A DNA stretch of 64,000 nucleotides, taken from assembly GCA_014607495.2 (NCBI GenBank), contig CP053157.1:1984001-2048000 (forward strand), written 5' to 3'. This stretch comes from Carposina sasakii. Lineage: Eukaryota; Arthropoda; Insecta; Lepidoptera; Carposinidae. Shown piece by piece: positions 44,457 to 55,653 of the stretch. The notes under the pieces were generated by a model. It was given only the letters and a program-made list of their open reading frames with translations, had not been told where the DNA came from and did not search any database. Position 1 is the stretch's first letter, and the number at the start of each line of letters is the position of its first letter. Position numbers and translations under genes: made by a program.

Positions 44457-45575
44457 TATCTAAATACGAAATAATTATAATTTGATATTATTTTCAAATA
44501 ATTGATTATAATCCACTACATCACACAACTAACACGTACCCACAGAAAACAATATAAATCTAATTTTCATCAGACAAACACAACAAAGCGTTAATCGCAA
44601 AAAATCACAGAAATACACCAATTTGTACATTTCGCGTCGGAATTACCCCAAATTTAATAGGTACAAACAGTAAAAACACTCCTTCGCCGCCGCGGGCATT
44701 TTACCCCAACACATTCGGGTACAAATTAACTGGTTGAGGTAAAAAATGTACGCGTTACAGTAAAAAATGTGCCGAGGTGTGTTCTAATGATGTTGCTAAA
44801 TTAACAAAGGACTGAGATACGTATTTTTTTATTGATAGTTTAGGGTCAGTCTTTTTTTCTAATTGGATTATCTTGAAGGTAAATTTCCCCTCATGGGCAC
44901 TTGGGCCCTTTGCTCTCTTGGTCGTCTTTTTTTTTAAATGGTCAATTTATGATTGACGTTTGAGACTAATGGTGGTGCCTCACTCACCAACTCCTCTCAA
45001 AATCTTAGTATTTTTGCTTACCTTTCTGCATTGTTTGTCTATTTGTTTTCGTGTTAGTTTATGTACTGTCACAAAGTGGTAATAAAAACTAAGGTCCAAT
45101 AAATATCTTCATGTATGTTTAATATAAAAACAGCCTGTCTAAAATTAAATTAAATCCCACCTTTCAATGTGCCACGATTTGAAATTGCAGACCCACTTCA
45201 AGTCCAACACTGCGTGTGTATCCTACAAAAACACACTTGTACATATTGTATTTGATCACCCGTCAATAGCCAATTGTGTACGCACCTTAACAAACATGGC
45301 TGACAGTGAACGATGCCGACGGTAATGAACCGATTGGATACGATTGAAAAACGAATTGGCGTTCGATACTTGAAATGTGAGCCAGGTTTCGACAGACGCT
45401 TTATTTGAATTCGGAATTTGTAAATTTCGATTCGGTGTAATCAAGAGTGTAATTTATTTTTAACGGTTTCAAGCACACGAAATGTAAAGGGGAATACCAA
45501 ATGGTATTACAAAGTGCGTGTCTAGGATAAAAGCCAGAAAATAAGAAGTAAGAAAACAATCCTCTTTTTAATAAT
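44457..45575. other. Unassigned stretch
   Basis: A GC-richer patch at about 44680-44720 and a minus ORF at 45256-45444 with no recognised motif. No repeat ends resolved. Confidence 0.35.
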
Positions 45576-45577
45576 AC

Positions 45578-45706
45578 TCATCATCATCATCAGCCTATTT
45601 CAATCCCTTGCTGGACGTAGGCCTATCCCAGAGAATGCCACAAGGCTCGATCTGCCGTTTTCGCCATCCAGTTGCTACCGCACTCTTCAAGTCATCGGTC
45701 CATTAT
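45578..45706 (-). mobile_element. RTE-like LINE 3' fragment
   Basis: (ATC)n tail, CTGGACGTAGGCCTATCCC and CAAGTCATCGGTCC on +: the complement of the RTE 3' end with the same RWTDDLK codons as at 9105. Confidence 0.7.
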
Positions 45707-45715
45707 AAATAGTGA

Positions 45716-45825
45716 CTTCTTCTTCTTTGGCCTCGCCTCATCCCGTTACGCGTGGTCGGCTTTTTTAATCATGCGGCGCCATTCGATTCGCTGGTAAACA
45801 TCGTCATATTTTAGGCCATTATAAT
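45716..45825 (-). repeat. Second LINE 3'-end-like repeat
   Basis: CTTCTTCTTTGGCCTCGCCT, CATCCCGTTACGCGTGGTCG and CGCCATTCGATTCGCTGGTA resemble a repeat common in insect genomes, from recall only. Single copy here. Confidence 0.45.
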
Positions 45826-46004
45826 AGTAACTGTAGATTATTAATTACCTATTACTATTTTGTTTCAGGTATGTAAGCGATTTATAGAAAACTCCACGGT
45901 GGCGGTTAATCATTATGTAAAGTACCTACTTACTTTATATCCATAATCAAGCTTTGAATTATTCATATTTATTTTGAAAAAAAAAAACCGCCTATATGAA
46001 TTTT

Positions 46005-46149
46005 CGCCTGCCCCCCTAGCATGACCACGCATCGTGGATATCGTATCGTCTCTATACAAAATTCAACACGGCGGCTATATTTATCGTATTTAGACAGGCT
46101 AAATGTCGATAAATCGGTTAATCATATCGCAGGTCATGCTAGGCTTGCT
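46005..46149. mobile_element. MITE family M, copy 2
   Basis: CCCCCCTAGCATGACC at the left, GGTCATGCTAGGCTTGCTGG at the right. Inverted relative to copy 1 (14150). ORF 46021-46224 is spurious. Confidence 0.72.
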
Positions 46150-46681
46150 GGTGTCACTCTCACGACAAACAATTTAATGATTATACCTCTCAAGCTCAAA
46201 TGCGACAAGCCGTTTAGGCTCTAGATAGAGACAAATGAAAAAAAAACATACCTACACTCAAAAAACATAACCCCCCTGGCGTAGTCTGGTAAAAAGAAGT
46301 TAATATTTTTCTATATCAAGTTGAACAAGTACATACACAAAAATATTTAATTTTTCTTTCCCTATTTATGAAAAAAAAAACTTGCGGAACTAAAAGCGTC
46401 AACTTTATGTCGCAGATAAACTAAATATATTGTTTTACTTCCAAGCGCCCAGGTCCAAACTAAAAATGCACTCTTCGCCTGGCATTATTGGAATGCTACA
46501 CTTGGTACACTTTTCGAACCGAGCCAACTTTGCTTGGCGATTCCTTCAACTTGGCAAAATTATCCCCTGCTAAGCTCAAAATTTAAAAACTTTTCTTACG
46601 TTCGCTTTGTTGGAATATTAAATTTTGTATTGAACTTCTTGGCTTTGTAGTTGGAGCGCGGGATTATTTATCATAGTTATA

Positions 46682-46895
46682 CAGTGTGGTCCAAAAGGTG
46701 ACGTCACAAATTTTTTTTAGATTCCTCACTCTTGGATGTATCCGAAAATACCCTATGTATGTTCCGCGATTTTTTGGTAGTTTAAAAGTTAAAGTTTTTT
46801 TAGAATTTTTTTTATTAATTTTTTAAAGTTTAATTAGCATATTTCTTCCCCAAAGAGCTAAAAAAAACATTTTTAGTCACCTTTTGGACCATCCT
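46682..46895. mobile_element. TA-flanked MITE, 214 bp
   Basis: Ends CAGTGTGGTCCAAAAGGTGA and complement CAGGATGGTCCAAAAGGTGA, continuing C: 21-bp inverted repeats with two mismatches, TA on both sides. Confidence 0.85.
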
Positions 46896-46989
46896 GTACA
46901 TAGATAAATAATAATGCCTGTTTTTAAAGTACTTGTTGTACTATTTATTTATTATACACAAAAAAAATCTTTAGGGCCAATTTTTCCAA

Positions 46990-47256
46990 TGGCCATCTCT
47001 TCTATGCTGCTCTGGGAGTAAAAAAAAACGTATACAGCTACAGCTGCTTCTCTTCCCGGGCATACAGTACAAGTCAGTAGAGGGACAAGAGGGTTTTGGA
47101 GTTTTGTAGGCGATGGGCTGACCTGTCACTACTAACCTAACTTGTACATCTCAACTATACCCTCAAAATTGGTCAGAAGTGGCACCATGTGGTTCTATCG
47201 ACCCTTGGTGCTCTGCCTACTCCGTAAGGGATAAAGGCGTGATTATATGTATGTAT
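46990..47256 (+). repeat. Retroposon family G, copy 3
   Basis: Same block order as copy 2 with the TATG tail; GACCACCTGTC is shortened to GACCTGTC. Confidence 0.75.
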
Positions 47257-47258
47257 GT

Positions 47259-47354
47259 AGATAGCCTATCGGAAGGATAAACTTGATGCTGTCTTTCTTT
47301 AAAACTTGATTAAGATAGAGACAGCATCAACTTTATTCTCACGATAGACTATCT
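47259..47354. mobile_element. Small foldback element P, copy 1
   Basis: AGATAGCCTATCGGAAGGAT at the left and, complemented, AGATAGTCTATCGTGAGAAT at the right; the arms continue into TTGATGCTGTCTYT, so nearly all 96 bp is palindromic. It lies exactly at the end of the family G tail. Confidence 0.75.
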
Positions 47355-49621
47355 AACAATTCTGAAAATTGCCATTCATTGAATTTGATGTTACATTCGA
47401 CTTTTATTGTAGACATCCAAGAGAGTACTTATTTGTATGTTGTTATATTAAAATATAAGCTAAAAAGTATTGAAAAAACGCTTAGATTCTTAAAAAAAGT
47501 TTTAAACACATTTAGCTACCAAAATAAAGTACTTAAAGCCTTTATATTTCCAATTCTAATCTAAAGCTAAATCTTTATAACCTCAGCTTTGAATAATTCG
47601 CAAATTATACAGTTTTATATGAAAACATTAATTGAACGTCACCTGTGAGACGACAAGCAAAGGCAGACGTTCGTGCGACACGCCACTATTCTTACTGCAA
47701 CGTAACATAAATGGCAATGTTAACGCAAATAAAGTTTTATTAGTGTTTAGAAAAGTTTTATTCAGTAAATAAAGCATTTGCAGACATTGTGATGTTGTTT
47801 TTTTTTTAATTTTTTACATATTTAAAATAATTATGTACGTAAATATTTTAAAAAAACCTACTTGATGAATGTAATGAAGTTATCGATCAAAGCCAGAAAG
47901 AAAAGCTGAAAGTAGATAAAGTTTTGGACATTTTCCTTTTAAGATTTTTGATTTTGTTAACATGAGTTTGTGTTGTGGGTATTATAAAGTACAAGAATAT
48001 GTTTAGGTATTAAACTTATGTTTAGTTTTAATACATAAATTTATACGTCATTTAAACGAACAAAGTGCAAGTGACTAAAAACTAAAAACTTACTACAATA
48101 AAATATAAACACTTAATACAAAGTTGCAGTTAAGTTGTATTTCAGGAAATTTAAGTTAATATTTATTTTCAAGTTGAGCACTGACTCCGCGAACTTTAAT
48201 TAAGTTTGTACACTCAAGTTCATAACTGGTTTTTAATTGAGTATTTTTTCGTTCTATAGGTACAATTAAACTTTGCTGTAGCGAGAAATAAATATATATT
48301 AGGTTAGACGTGTTATTAAGATCAATTTAAAACCATTTCATACTGTGCGTAAGCTTTACTCACACACAGTGGGCAAATCTGGATTCAATTAAAAACATTA
48401 ATTAGCACACATGCCGTTTTGTTCTTTTTAACACAACGAGAAGAAGCTGTCATTATGTTCTAACTCTCGAATTACTGAAATCTATATTGTCCTATTTGCA
48501 GTCATTTAGATCGCGAGCTAGCACATGTCGTTTTGCTTTTTCTGATACGTAAACAGAAAAGGTACAACGTCCTTTTCTGTTATAGCATCATTCAAAGTTA
48601 AAGCTAGATTTACGTTCAAAGTGGCCCTTATTATAAGTTGGCCTTACTAAGCATTTACTGTACGTCCGCAAACCCGTATTCAATCAATATTATTGAACAT
48701 TACAGTCGCCGAATTCACAAAGTTACGTATAGCATACTTGTATTAATCCTCGCTATTCAACTGTAAGGCGCACGACTGAACCATAAGCTATCTTGCTATT
48801 GCATTATAAACCCAAAACCAGAGCATATTTCCCAAACCTTTGAATAATTCATCTATAAAATTACAATCCCGCTCAAATGGTCAGAGTAAATACATCGTAA
48901 AATAATATTAAAATGTCGTGCTGAGCGAGCGACGTAAATCGCCGCAGGCTTTTACCAAATTAAAGCCATGAACAGTGAACACAAGCTTCTAGCTAACCTA
49001 TAATCATGAAGCTGTTGTAAGAGAGAGGTGTGATAGTTAATTAAAATGTGATAAATTTACTATAAGAGAGTAGGTAAACACTGTAAAGGTTGACATTTAA
49101 ATATCAAATGCGGTAAAAATTTTGTTTTGACATTTTGTTATTACTAAACATTTTTCTAGGAACAAAAAATTTTAATAAAATAATTATATAAAAAATTGTA
49201 TAAGTATTTAAATTTATTTATTTAGATACACTTACAGAACTTTCCAAAAAAAGGAACAATAAATATCTGATTTTGTGCCATTTATAAGTGTGCTAAATCA
49301 TTCACAAAAAAAGTATTAGATTGCGTTTTATCAAACAAAAAAGCAGAGGTACACCTCCTTTATTTTCTTCCTTCGTGAGCTAACCTATAATACAGGTTAT
49401 AGTGCACATAAAATTTTGCTGCTCCTGTCCAATAAGGTACTGCGGAACTGTGGTGTTTGTCATCTCTGCCGAAACAATAACCTACCTGCATTTTTATATA
49501 CCTGAGAATATTGTCTGTAAAAATATTATATAAATAATTATGCGAGTATTGAAACATTTTTGGCACTAAAAATTTCCTTATGAGTGAGCAATTTATTTAA
49601 GAGCCTATATTTCCAATATTC
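47355..49621. other. Unassigned AT-rich stretch
   Basis: Contains one clean 11-bp hairpin, AACAGAAAAGG/CCTTTTCTGTT (48552-48562 and 48571-48581). ORFs at 47379-47564 and 49360-49566 have no recognised motif. Confidence 0.35.
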
Positions 49622-49700
49622 GGATAGCCTATATGAAGGATAAAGTTGATGTTGTCTTTCTCTAAAATTTGATCAAGATAGTAACAGCATTAACAATTAG
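49622..49700. mobile_element. Foldback element P, copy 2 (right end degraded)
   Basis: GATAGCCTATATGAAGGATA, TTGATGTTGTCTTTCT and GATCAAGATAGTAACAGCAT parallel copy 1. Confidence 0.6.
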
Positions 49701-49755
49701 AAAAATCGGCTCGAAAAGCGATATTTTATTCAACCTTACGGCATCACACATTTAA

Positions 49756-49971
49756 ACCTCGAGCATACCGGATGCGTATGCGTCCACGTAAGCGTAGACG
49801 TACAAGTACCTCTGAGTTTAATATATGGAACTGTCACCGCTTGATGTCTATGCTTACGTCTACGCATACGCATCCGGTCTGCCCGAGCCTATACAGTTCC
49901 ATACATTACAACTCAGAGGTACGTGTACGTCTACGCTGACGTGTACGCATACGCATCCAGTGTGCTCGAGG
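49756..49971. mobile_element. CpG-rich MITE family C, copy 4
   Basis: TTAA at 49752-49755 at the left; the right flank is altered (GAGGATTTA). Arms as in copy 3 with scattered substitutions; oldest of the four copies by its ends. Confidence 0.8.
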
Positions 49972-50007
49972 ATTTATCTCCACATCTACCAAATACCTTA
50001 TTCTAGA

Positions 50008-50288
50008 CTAGTGGATGCCCGCGACTCCGTCCGCGTGGACTACAAAAAAAACAAAATGTCGAAATCAAATACCGAGATAAAAAGTAGCCTATATGTTAAA
50101 TGGGACCTGTCACAATATACGAGTATTCCTGAAAACTGCATCGAAATCGGTTCAGCCGTTTCTGAGATAAACGTGCACAAACGTACAAACAAAAATTCCA
50201 AAAATCATTCTTTTGAGTACTATTGCGTTGAATATCTTCCATGAATAGACAGCGATCCGTTACATTTTTATTATATGTAGAGTATAGA
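50008..50288 (-). mobile_element. Helitron-like element, copy 7
   Basis: CTAG at 50008-50011 with the hairpin, body ACCTGTCACAATATACG, right end GATCCGTTACATTTTTATTA to TATAGA|T. TCTATAC subfamily with a deletion before ATCTTCCATG. Confidence 0.85.
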
Positions 50289-50352
50289 TTCCGTTGTTAC
50301 TGCGAATCAGCATATAAAATATGCAGTTTTTTTTGTTTTATAAGTATTTATA

Positions 50353-50410
50353 ATTAATCCCAAAATGTTATGGCCAGAGCTGCAGGATCAAGTTTGTAGG
50401 TGATCCTATT
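50353..50410 (+). repeat. Family I fragment
   Basis: AAAATGTTATGGCCAGAGCT then GCAGGATCA, the proximal part only. Confidence 0.5.
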
Positions 50411-50542
50411 TATATAACTGTATCTATATTTATATTTTGTGAGAACCATCCCAAAGGTAGCTTCACTATCGCACATCTATCTATCATTTACATTTATCTG
50501 TCCGTCTGTATAACCCTCCTTCATGATACCAGTCGGCCATCT

Positions 50543-50797
50543 TTAATTTCGCAAGTGACGAAAACCACAATTCTCCAGCAATCTCACCGAAACTCCATCT
50601 AAGTTATCTCCCCAAATCTTGAAAACAAAGAGGTTACTAAAATGAATTGCTACACCAGTGTACGCCATCAACATCAGAAGTACACCTTTCGAATTAAAAT
50701 AAAAGTAATTCACTGGAATGGTGTACTTGAGCTGTGAGCTACTACTTATCCCCGGGCAGTCAAACAATGGAATATACTCAAATGCACACTCATCCAA
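50543..50797 (-). other. Possible exon or pseudogene fragment of a membrane protein
   Basis: An 84-codon minus-strand frame (open back to about 50830) with coding-like composition: FEYIPLFDCPGISSSSQLK, then a hydrophobic span GVLLMLMAYTGVAIHFSNLF. On the minus strand an acceptor-like TTTTATAACTTAG precedes it and a donor-like GGAGTTTCG|GTGAGA lies at about 50593-50601. No family is recognised with confidence; an insect chemoreceptor-type fragment is one idea only. Confidence 0.3.
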
Positions 50798-50904
50798 GAT
50801 TGCACTCTTTGTTTGTTGTCTAAGTTATAAAATAGAATATATCTATGTAATGCTAGACATCTCGCACTTCAAGTTTTATTGATGAATGTCTGCTTTTTCA
50901 TATA

Positions 50905-51267
50905 CAGGATGTTTTTTCGTTGCCACCTTTAACGAATGGTACGTACTCTATACATCAAATAAAGTAAGTTTATGTAAAAAAAAAAAATGCTGGGAAACGA
51001 TGTATATTTTTTGGATTTTTTTAAATTACTTGATCGGGCGAAATTTACAGTGTCCAGTGTTTATGCTAGTTTTTTCATAGACAGATATTAATTATTTCTC
51101 GTGAAAAAATCTTGCTACACGCGTCAATGTGCATTTATGCAGAAAAACCGAATATGCAGAAAAAAGAAACCAGACACTTCCCAGGTACGCATCCATGGAA
51201 AAAAATGATCGTGATGATGAGGAGATTCCGTAGTTTTCGGGAACGTTGACGACCAAAAATCATCCTA
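50905..51267 (+). mobile_element. MITE family D, copy 6
   Basis: TA-flanked; right end CATCCTA instead of CATCCTG. A deletion removes part of the ACTCAACTTTGGACCC block. Confidence 0.85.
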
Positions 51268-51500
51268 TACCTATATATGATTGTGTTAAAATGAACGACG
51301 CCTAAACTGCTATAATATTTTAAATATTAAATGCCGAATACATACTGTATGTAAATAATTGCTGATTTTTTAAGCATTTACTTGTAGGGAACTTATATGG
51401 CATACCTACTATTTATTCATCCCAACTAATGCTATAAATGTGAAAGTAAGATCAATTATTTATTTCATATTTACCAATCCTCTTTTATTTTTTATACATA

Positions 51501-51882
51501 CAGGGTGATTTTTGGTCGTCAACGTTCCCGAAAACTACGGAATCTCCTCATCATCACGATCATTTTTCTCTATGGAAGCATACCTGGGAAGTGTCTGGTT
51601 TCCAAAATATTAGGGTCCAAAGTTGAGTAAATAGACTGCGTTTTTCTGCATAAATGCACATAGACGCGTGTAGCAGGATTTTTTCACGAAAAATAATTAA
51701 TATCTGTCTATAAAAAACTAACATAAACACTAGACACTATAAATTTCGCACGATCAAGGAATTTAAAATAAAAATTAAAAAAAATTTTTTTTTTCCCAGC
51801 ATTTTTTTTTGGCATAAACTTACTTTATTTCATGTATAGAATACATACCCTTCGTTAAAGGTGGCCACAAAAAAACATCCTG
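51501..51882 (-). mobile_element. MITE family D, copy 7
   Basis: Minus orientation, intact ends CAGGGTGATTTTTGGTCGTC and ACAAAAAAACATCCTG, TA-flanked. Forms an inverted pair with copy 6, only 233 bp away. Confidence 0.88.
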
Positions 51883-51910
51883 TATAGTACAGAGTGATAC
51901 ATATACATAT

Positions 51911-52523
51911 AGGAGAGAGGTGGGTAGCAGCGCCTCCCGTGTTGATAACATAGTCCAAAATACAAACTGCAGTCACCAACCCGCCTGCCCAGCGTGGTGA
52001 CTATGGGCAAATACCCCCCGGGGGGTATGGCAGTCTTGGATCTATTCCATTCCGATCTCTAAAACTAATCCCTTTTTACTTTAAATATACAACAAATTTC
52101 GATGTGATACCAAAACAATTTTTAGATTCCGGTCTGATCCCGTGGAGTTCTTTTTTAATGTGTAAGGTCAGCAAATAAAATAGGGAATACAAGAATGAAA
52201 ATTCTACAAGTTGTTTTATTGAAGAACGACAAAGTTGAGAAGAATTAAATAAGAATTAGTAAAATAGTCTCGATCTCTTAGTAAAAATCAACAATAATTC
52301 GAAAAACAATATTGTATGTGTCTACTGTTTTACTTGCTAACAGTACTAAAAAATCATTGAGAATACAATGGGATCAGAGCGGAATACAAACTAAATGAAA
52401 TATTCATCTGATCCCGCGACGGAATCGGATAGGAATAAAATTATAAAATAAAATAAAACGGATCCTTTGCGGGATCACTTGCTGGGATCGGGGCGGAATA
52501 GATCCAGTCTTGTAGCGTTGATG
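51911..52523 (+). mobile_element. SINE B, copy 4, split by a 466-bp element
   Basis: GGTGGGTAGCAGCGCCTCCC to TATGGCAGTCTTG before the insert, CAGTCTTGTAGCG then TTGATGATAG after it. The copy is 5'-truncated and also lacks the GGGGGAGGCC block near its end. Confidence 0.75.
52039..52504. mobile_element. hAT-like MITE, 466 bp, with 8-bp TSD
   Basis: Perfect CAGTCTTG duplications (52031-52038, 52505-52512) within SINE B. Ends GATCTATTCCATTCCGATC and complement GATCTATTCCGCCCCGATC. The subterminal word GGGATC/GATCCC recurs at least five times. The 8-bp TSD favours hAT (or P-like); the ends are not the canonical TAGNG. Confidence 0.82.
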
Positions 52524-52547
52524 ATAGTAGAGAGTATGGAGAAATAC

Positions 52548-52598
52548 ATAGGCTACATTTTGAAGTCCGCGCGGATGAAGTCGCGGGTAACAGATAGT
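52548..52598 (+). mobile_element. Helitron 3'-end relic
   Basis: ATAGGCTACATTTTGAAGTC then the CCGCGCGGATGAAGTCGCGG hairpin block; CTAG is mutated. Confidence 0.6.
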
Positions 52599-53369
52599 TA
52601 TACTTTAATATGTTTTGTCCTGAATGACCAAATCAACACACAGGTTAAGCCACTGATTTAGGAAATTTTCCAAAATTTTAACGAGAACGGGAGAAACGGA
52701 AATTCTAAAGTTTACGTGACAGGGCAATAGACTCATTAATACTAAATTGCACTATTTATAAATATGTTTTTGCGAAGCTCATATTTTGAGGCTACTAAAA
52801 TATGATCCGATCTAGTTTAAAAAAAAATTCTACTACATAATTTCATTTCTCTTACTATCTAACTTAGCTCTTTCTCAATCTTTACCCGTGTATTTTTAGC
52901 ACGGACACTACGGTATTTCTATTCTCATGTTAGGGTTATTCCCCTATCGACTACGTAATGAGCGGCATCCGACGGATGATCTCGTTTCGTCTCATTCAGA
53001 TTTCCTGAACTGATACCCCCTTTGTGAGAATCAAGTTTCTAATCATTGGGTTTGCGAACTTCGTCTTAGAAAGTTAGGGATGTTTTACTTATAAATATTC
53101 AGAGTGTAGATGAGAATGTTCACGTCTGTTTACCGACAGGTTTTGTGGGTTTGATTTCTATCTAAGCTGGATTCTTGTACAATAGCTATTTATCCCTGAT
53201 ATCTTATGCAAAGACTAAAAGGTTTTGAGAGTGATGATAATGTACGTAATAATAATTTGGACCTGAGATATTTAGTTAAATTAATGTAATTTTAGTCTTT
53301 TAAGTTTATCAGTTAAGATTAGTCGCGTCATGGGATCCTCGAATAACAAAAATATTTATTCAGATGCCT

Positions 53370-53425
53370 TTTTAACCGACTTCAAAAAGAGAGGTTACCA
53401 ATTAGTCTGTATGTTTTTTTTTCTA
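53370..53425 (+). repeat. Common Lepidopteran repeat fragment
   Basis: TTTTTAACCGACTTCAAAAA then GAGAGGTTACCAATTAGTCTG resembles a segment I recall from many Lepidopteran repeats. The ORF 53330-53629 spanning it is therefore unlikely to be a gene. Confidence 0.5.
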
Positions 53426-53863
53426 ATTACTTTTCTTTTAATTCGCCATTTAAAAGAAAACTACAGATGTGATAATTGTGCTCGTATTAAGATGAAGCAC
53501 TTTTACTCATCTAAACTGGTATTTTTTTTCAAATCTGTGATTAAACTAAACTATAGCCCTTGTTCCACACATAACATACAGCATAATAAAATATTAGCGA
53601 AAAAATCCGCCTATTTCCTCCCCATGTAATACGTCCAAACCACATCGATACCAATTACTCGTGCATGAAAAATATCTATAAGCGTATTTACCGACCATTT
53701 TCTTCAATAAAATGGAGGAAACAATAGAGAAATCACTGGCTATGACAAGTTCATTGCAGTACGTCGTTCACATAAATAAGGTTCGGTACGAAGAGCCTGT
53801 CTTACTAGAGGGCCTAACTAAATTAAGATTTACTATGGTAGCTCCATGATTGTAGTTACATAC

Positions 53864-54118
53864 ATACATACATATAATCACGCCTTTATCCCTTACGGGG
53901 TAGGCAGAGTACCAAGGGCCGATAAAACCACATGGTGCCACTTCTGACCAATTTTGGAGGTATAGTTGAGATGTACAAGTTCGGTTAGTAGTGGTCAGCC
54001 CATCGCCTACAAAACGCCAAGACCCTCTTGTCCCTCTACTTACTTGTACAGTATGCCCGCGAAGAGAAGCAGCTATAGTATTATACGTTTTTTTATCACT
54101 CCCAGAGCATCATAGAAG
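53864..54118 (-). repeat. Retroposon family G, copy 4
   Basis: Minus orientation: CATA repeats, ATCACGCCTTTATCCCTTAC, CAGCCCATCGCCTACAAAAC, CTCTTGTCCCTCTACTTAC, AGAGAAGCAGCT. Matches copies 2 and 3. Confidence 0.78.
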
Positions 54119-54351
54119 ATTGTAGTAAATACAGGAAAATAGCATTTAAATTGTTATCACTTTAAGTAAAGAAAAAACTTAATCGACTGAGACGAATCTA
54201 ATGATATTTCTTTAAGATTAAATGCGACAAGCCGTTCAGGACAAGCGTCCGGGAGAAATATACATACCTACATCCATTTATACACACGAGAACATAATCC
54301 TTTTACTAAAAACCACAGAACTCGTAATCAGAATTCATTTAAAATTAACAG

Positions 54352-54555
54352 CTTGTCCTGTGCTGATGCGGGGCTTCACTAGAATACATCAGCGGCACCT
54401 CTCACTAACTAAGGCTCAGAGGCGTTATCTCAGACGATGAGCTAGCTAACTTGTCACTGATCTTCTTAACACCTGATCTCAGTATGCTAAACGTGTCTGT
54501 AGAATCTCTTTCGTGATCCTGCAGGTCTGCTAACACATTTTGAGAATACAGTTGT
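54352..54555 (-). repeat. Family I, copy 12
   Basis: GTGCTGATGCGGGGCTTCAC, TAGAATACATCAGC, GATGAGCTAGCTAACTTGTC and GTGATCCTGCAGGTCTGC in minus order; nearly full length. Confidence 0.75.
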
Positions 54556-54563
54556 ATTATGTA

Positions 54564-54780
54564 CTAGTGCACGCCTGCGACTTCGTGTACTGCAGAAAAA
54601 ACCAAATTTCAAAATTATCCGGGATAAAAATATTTTCCCGAAATAAAAAGTAGCCTATGTGTTAATCTCTCGTTAATGTTGTCAGAAAACTCCATACCAA
54701 TTTTTTTTTTATCGCTCCAGCCGTTTTTACGTGAAAGAGTAACAAACATCCATCCATCCATACTTACAAACAAAGTTAAG
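54564..54780 (-). mobile_element. Helitron-like element, copy 8 (5' end missing)
   Basis: CTAG at 54564-54567, degraded hairpin, GTAGCCTATGTGTTAATC, CGTTTTTACGTGAAAGAG and a CATC tandem; the TCCTACTAATATT end is absent. Confidence 0.7.
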
Positions 54781-55349
54781 GTCCAATAAATCATGACTTC
54801 TCTAAGACCATACCAGCTCTATGCCACGCATAAACAGTACAGTTCACTTACCAAAACAACGCTCCACTAATCCCAGACCTTCGGCCGAATACTGCTCTTA
54901 ACCGCCATGTTTAAGTTCCACAGTCCCTTGAGGGATGCTTGGTCGATAATCCTAAATGACTAATCGGGGTCCACTCGTGCCGCCTCTCACAGATGTCAAT
55001 AGATTAATCTCGGCGACTTACTGATGTGGAATGTATGCAGTGAAGATTGGCGATTTCTCAGAGGATATACTTGATCAAATTATGAGAATGACAGCTCATT
55101 GAGTTTGGTCAATGGAGGGAGGAATAGAAATGCAGTGAAGAATTTGTCTTAATAAATATAGGGTAAGTGACAGCCAGCCAAATGTTGATAAGCTGACTTC
55201 AGACCTTAATTTTATATCTTCAGCTATAATATCATGTAATCAGTTGATAATTTGTACATGATACGTGAATGTAACGGTCTGGCCGAGCTAAATAGGGCTC
55301 TGCAATGTTTCTACAATGGAAAATAAGAGTCCATGGTAGCTTATTTTAA
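54781..55349. other. Unassigned stretch
   Basis: Nothing recognised. Confidence 0.35.
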
Positions 55350-55653
55350 ACGTACAATAACATGATTAGCTATTATTATTATAAATCATAATCATACGTG
55401 AATCCGGGAGGTGGGCAGCAGCACCTCCCGTACTGACAACATAGTCTGAAAATCACACTGCGGTCACCAACCCGCCTGCCCAGCGTGGTGACTATGCTCC
55501 CTGTGGCAGTTGCCTTGTGGTGTGCCCTGGGGGAGGCCTACATCCAGCAGTGGACTGTAATGGGCTGAAAAAGAAGAAAAATCAGGCTTATGATTTATAA
55601 TAATAATAATGGCTAATCATGTTATTGTATACGTAGTTACTTAATGAATAAGC
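55335..55653. mobile_element. Foldback element Q with a SINE in its loop
   Basis: Arms at 55350-55391 and 55588-55634 are inverted copies (ACGTACAATAACATGATTAG, then TAAATCATAA), and a further GTAGCTTATT/complement pair lies outside. The loop consists almost entirely of SINE B copy 5. Confidence 0.75.
55403..55580 (+). mobile_element. 5'-truncated SINE B, copy 5
   Basis: TCCGGGAGGTGGGCAGCAGC to GGGCTGAAAAAGAAGAAAAA with a small deletion at GACTATGCTCCCTGTGG. Confidence 0.8.

Noticed and set aside
53330..53629. 99-codon ORF with a hydrophobic stretch
   Set aside because: It begins in a repeat fragment that I recall from many Lepidopteran sequences and has poly-Phe/Lys bias from T/A runs.
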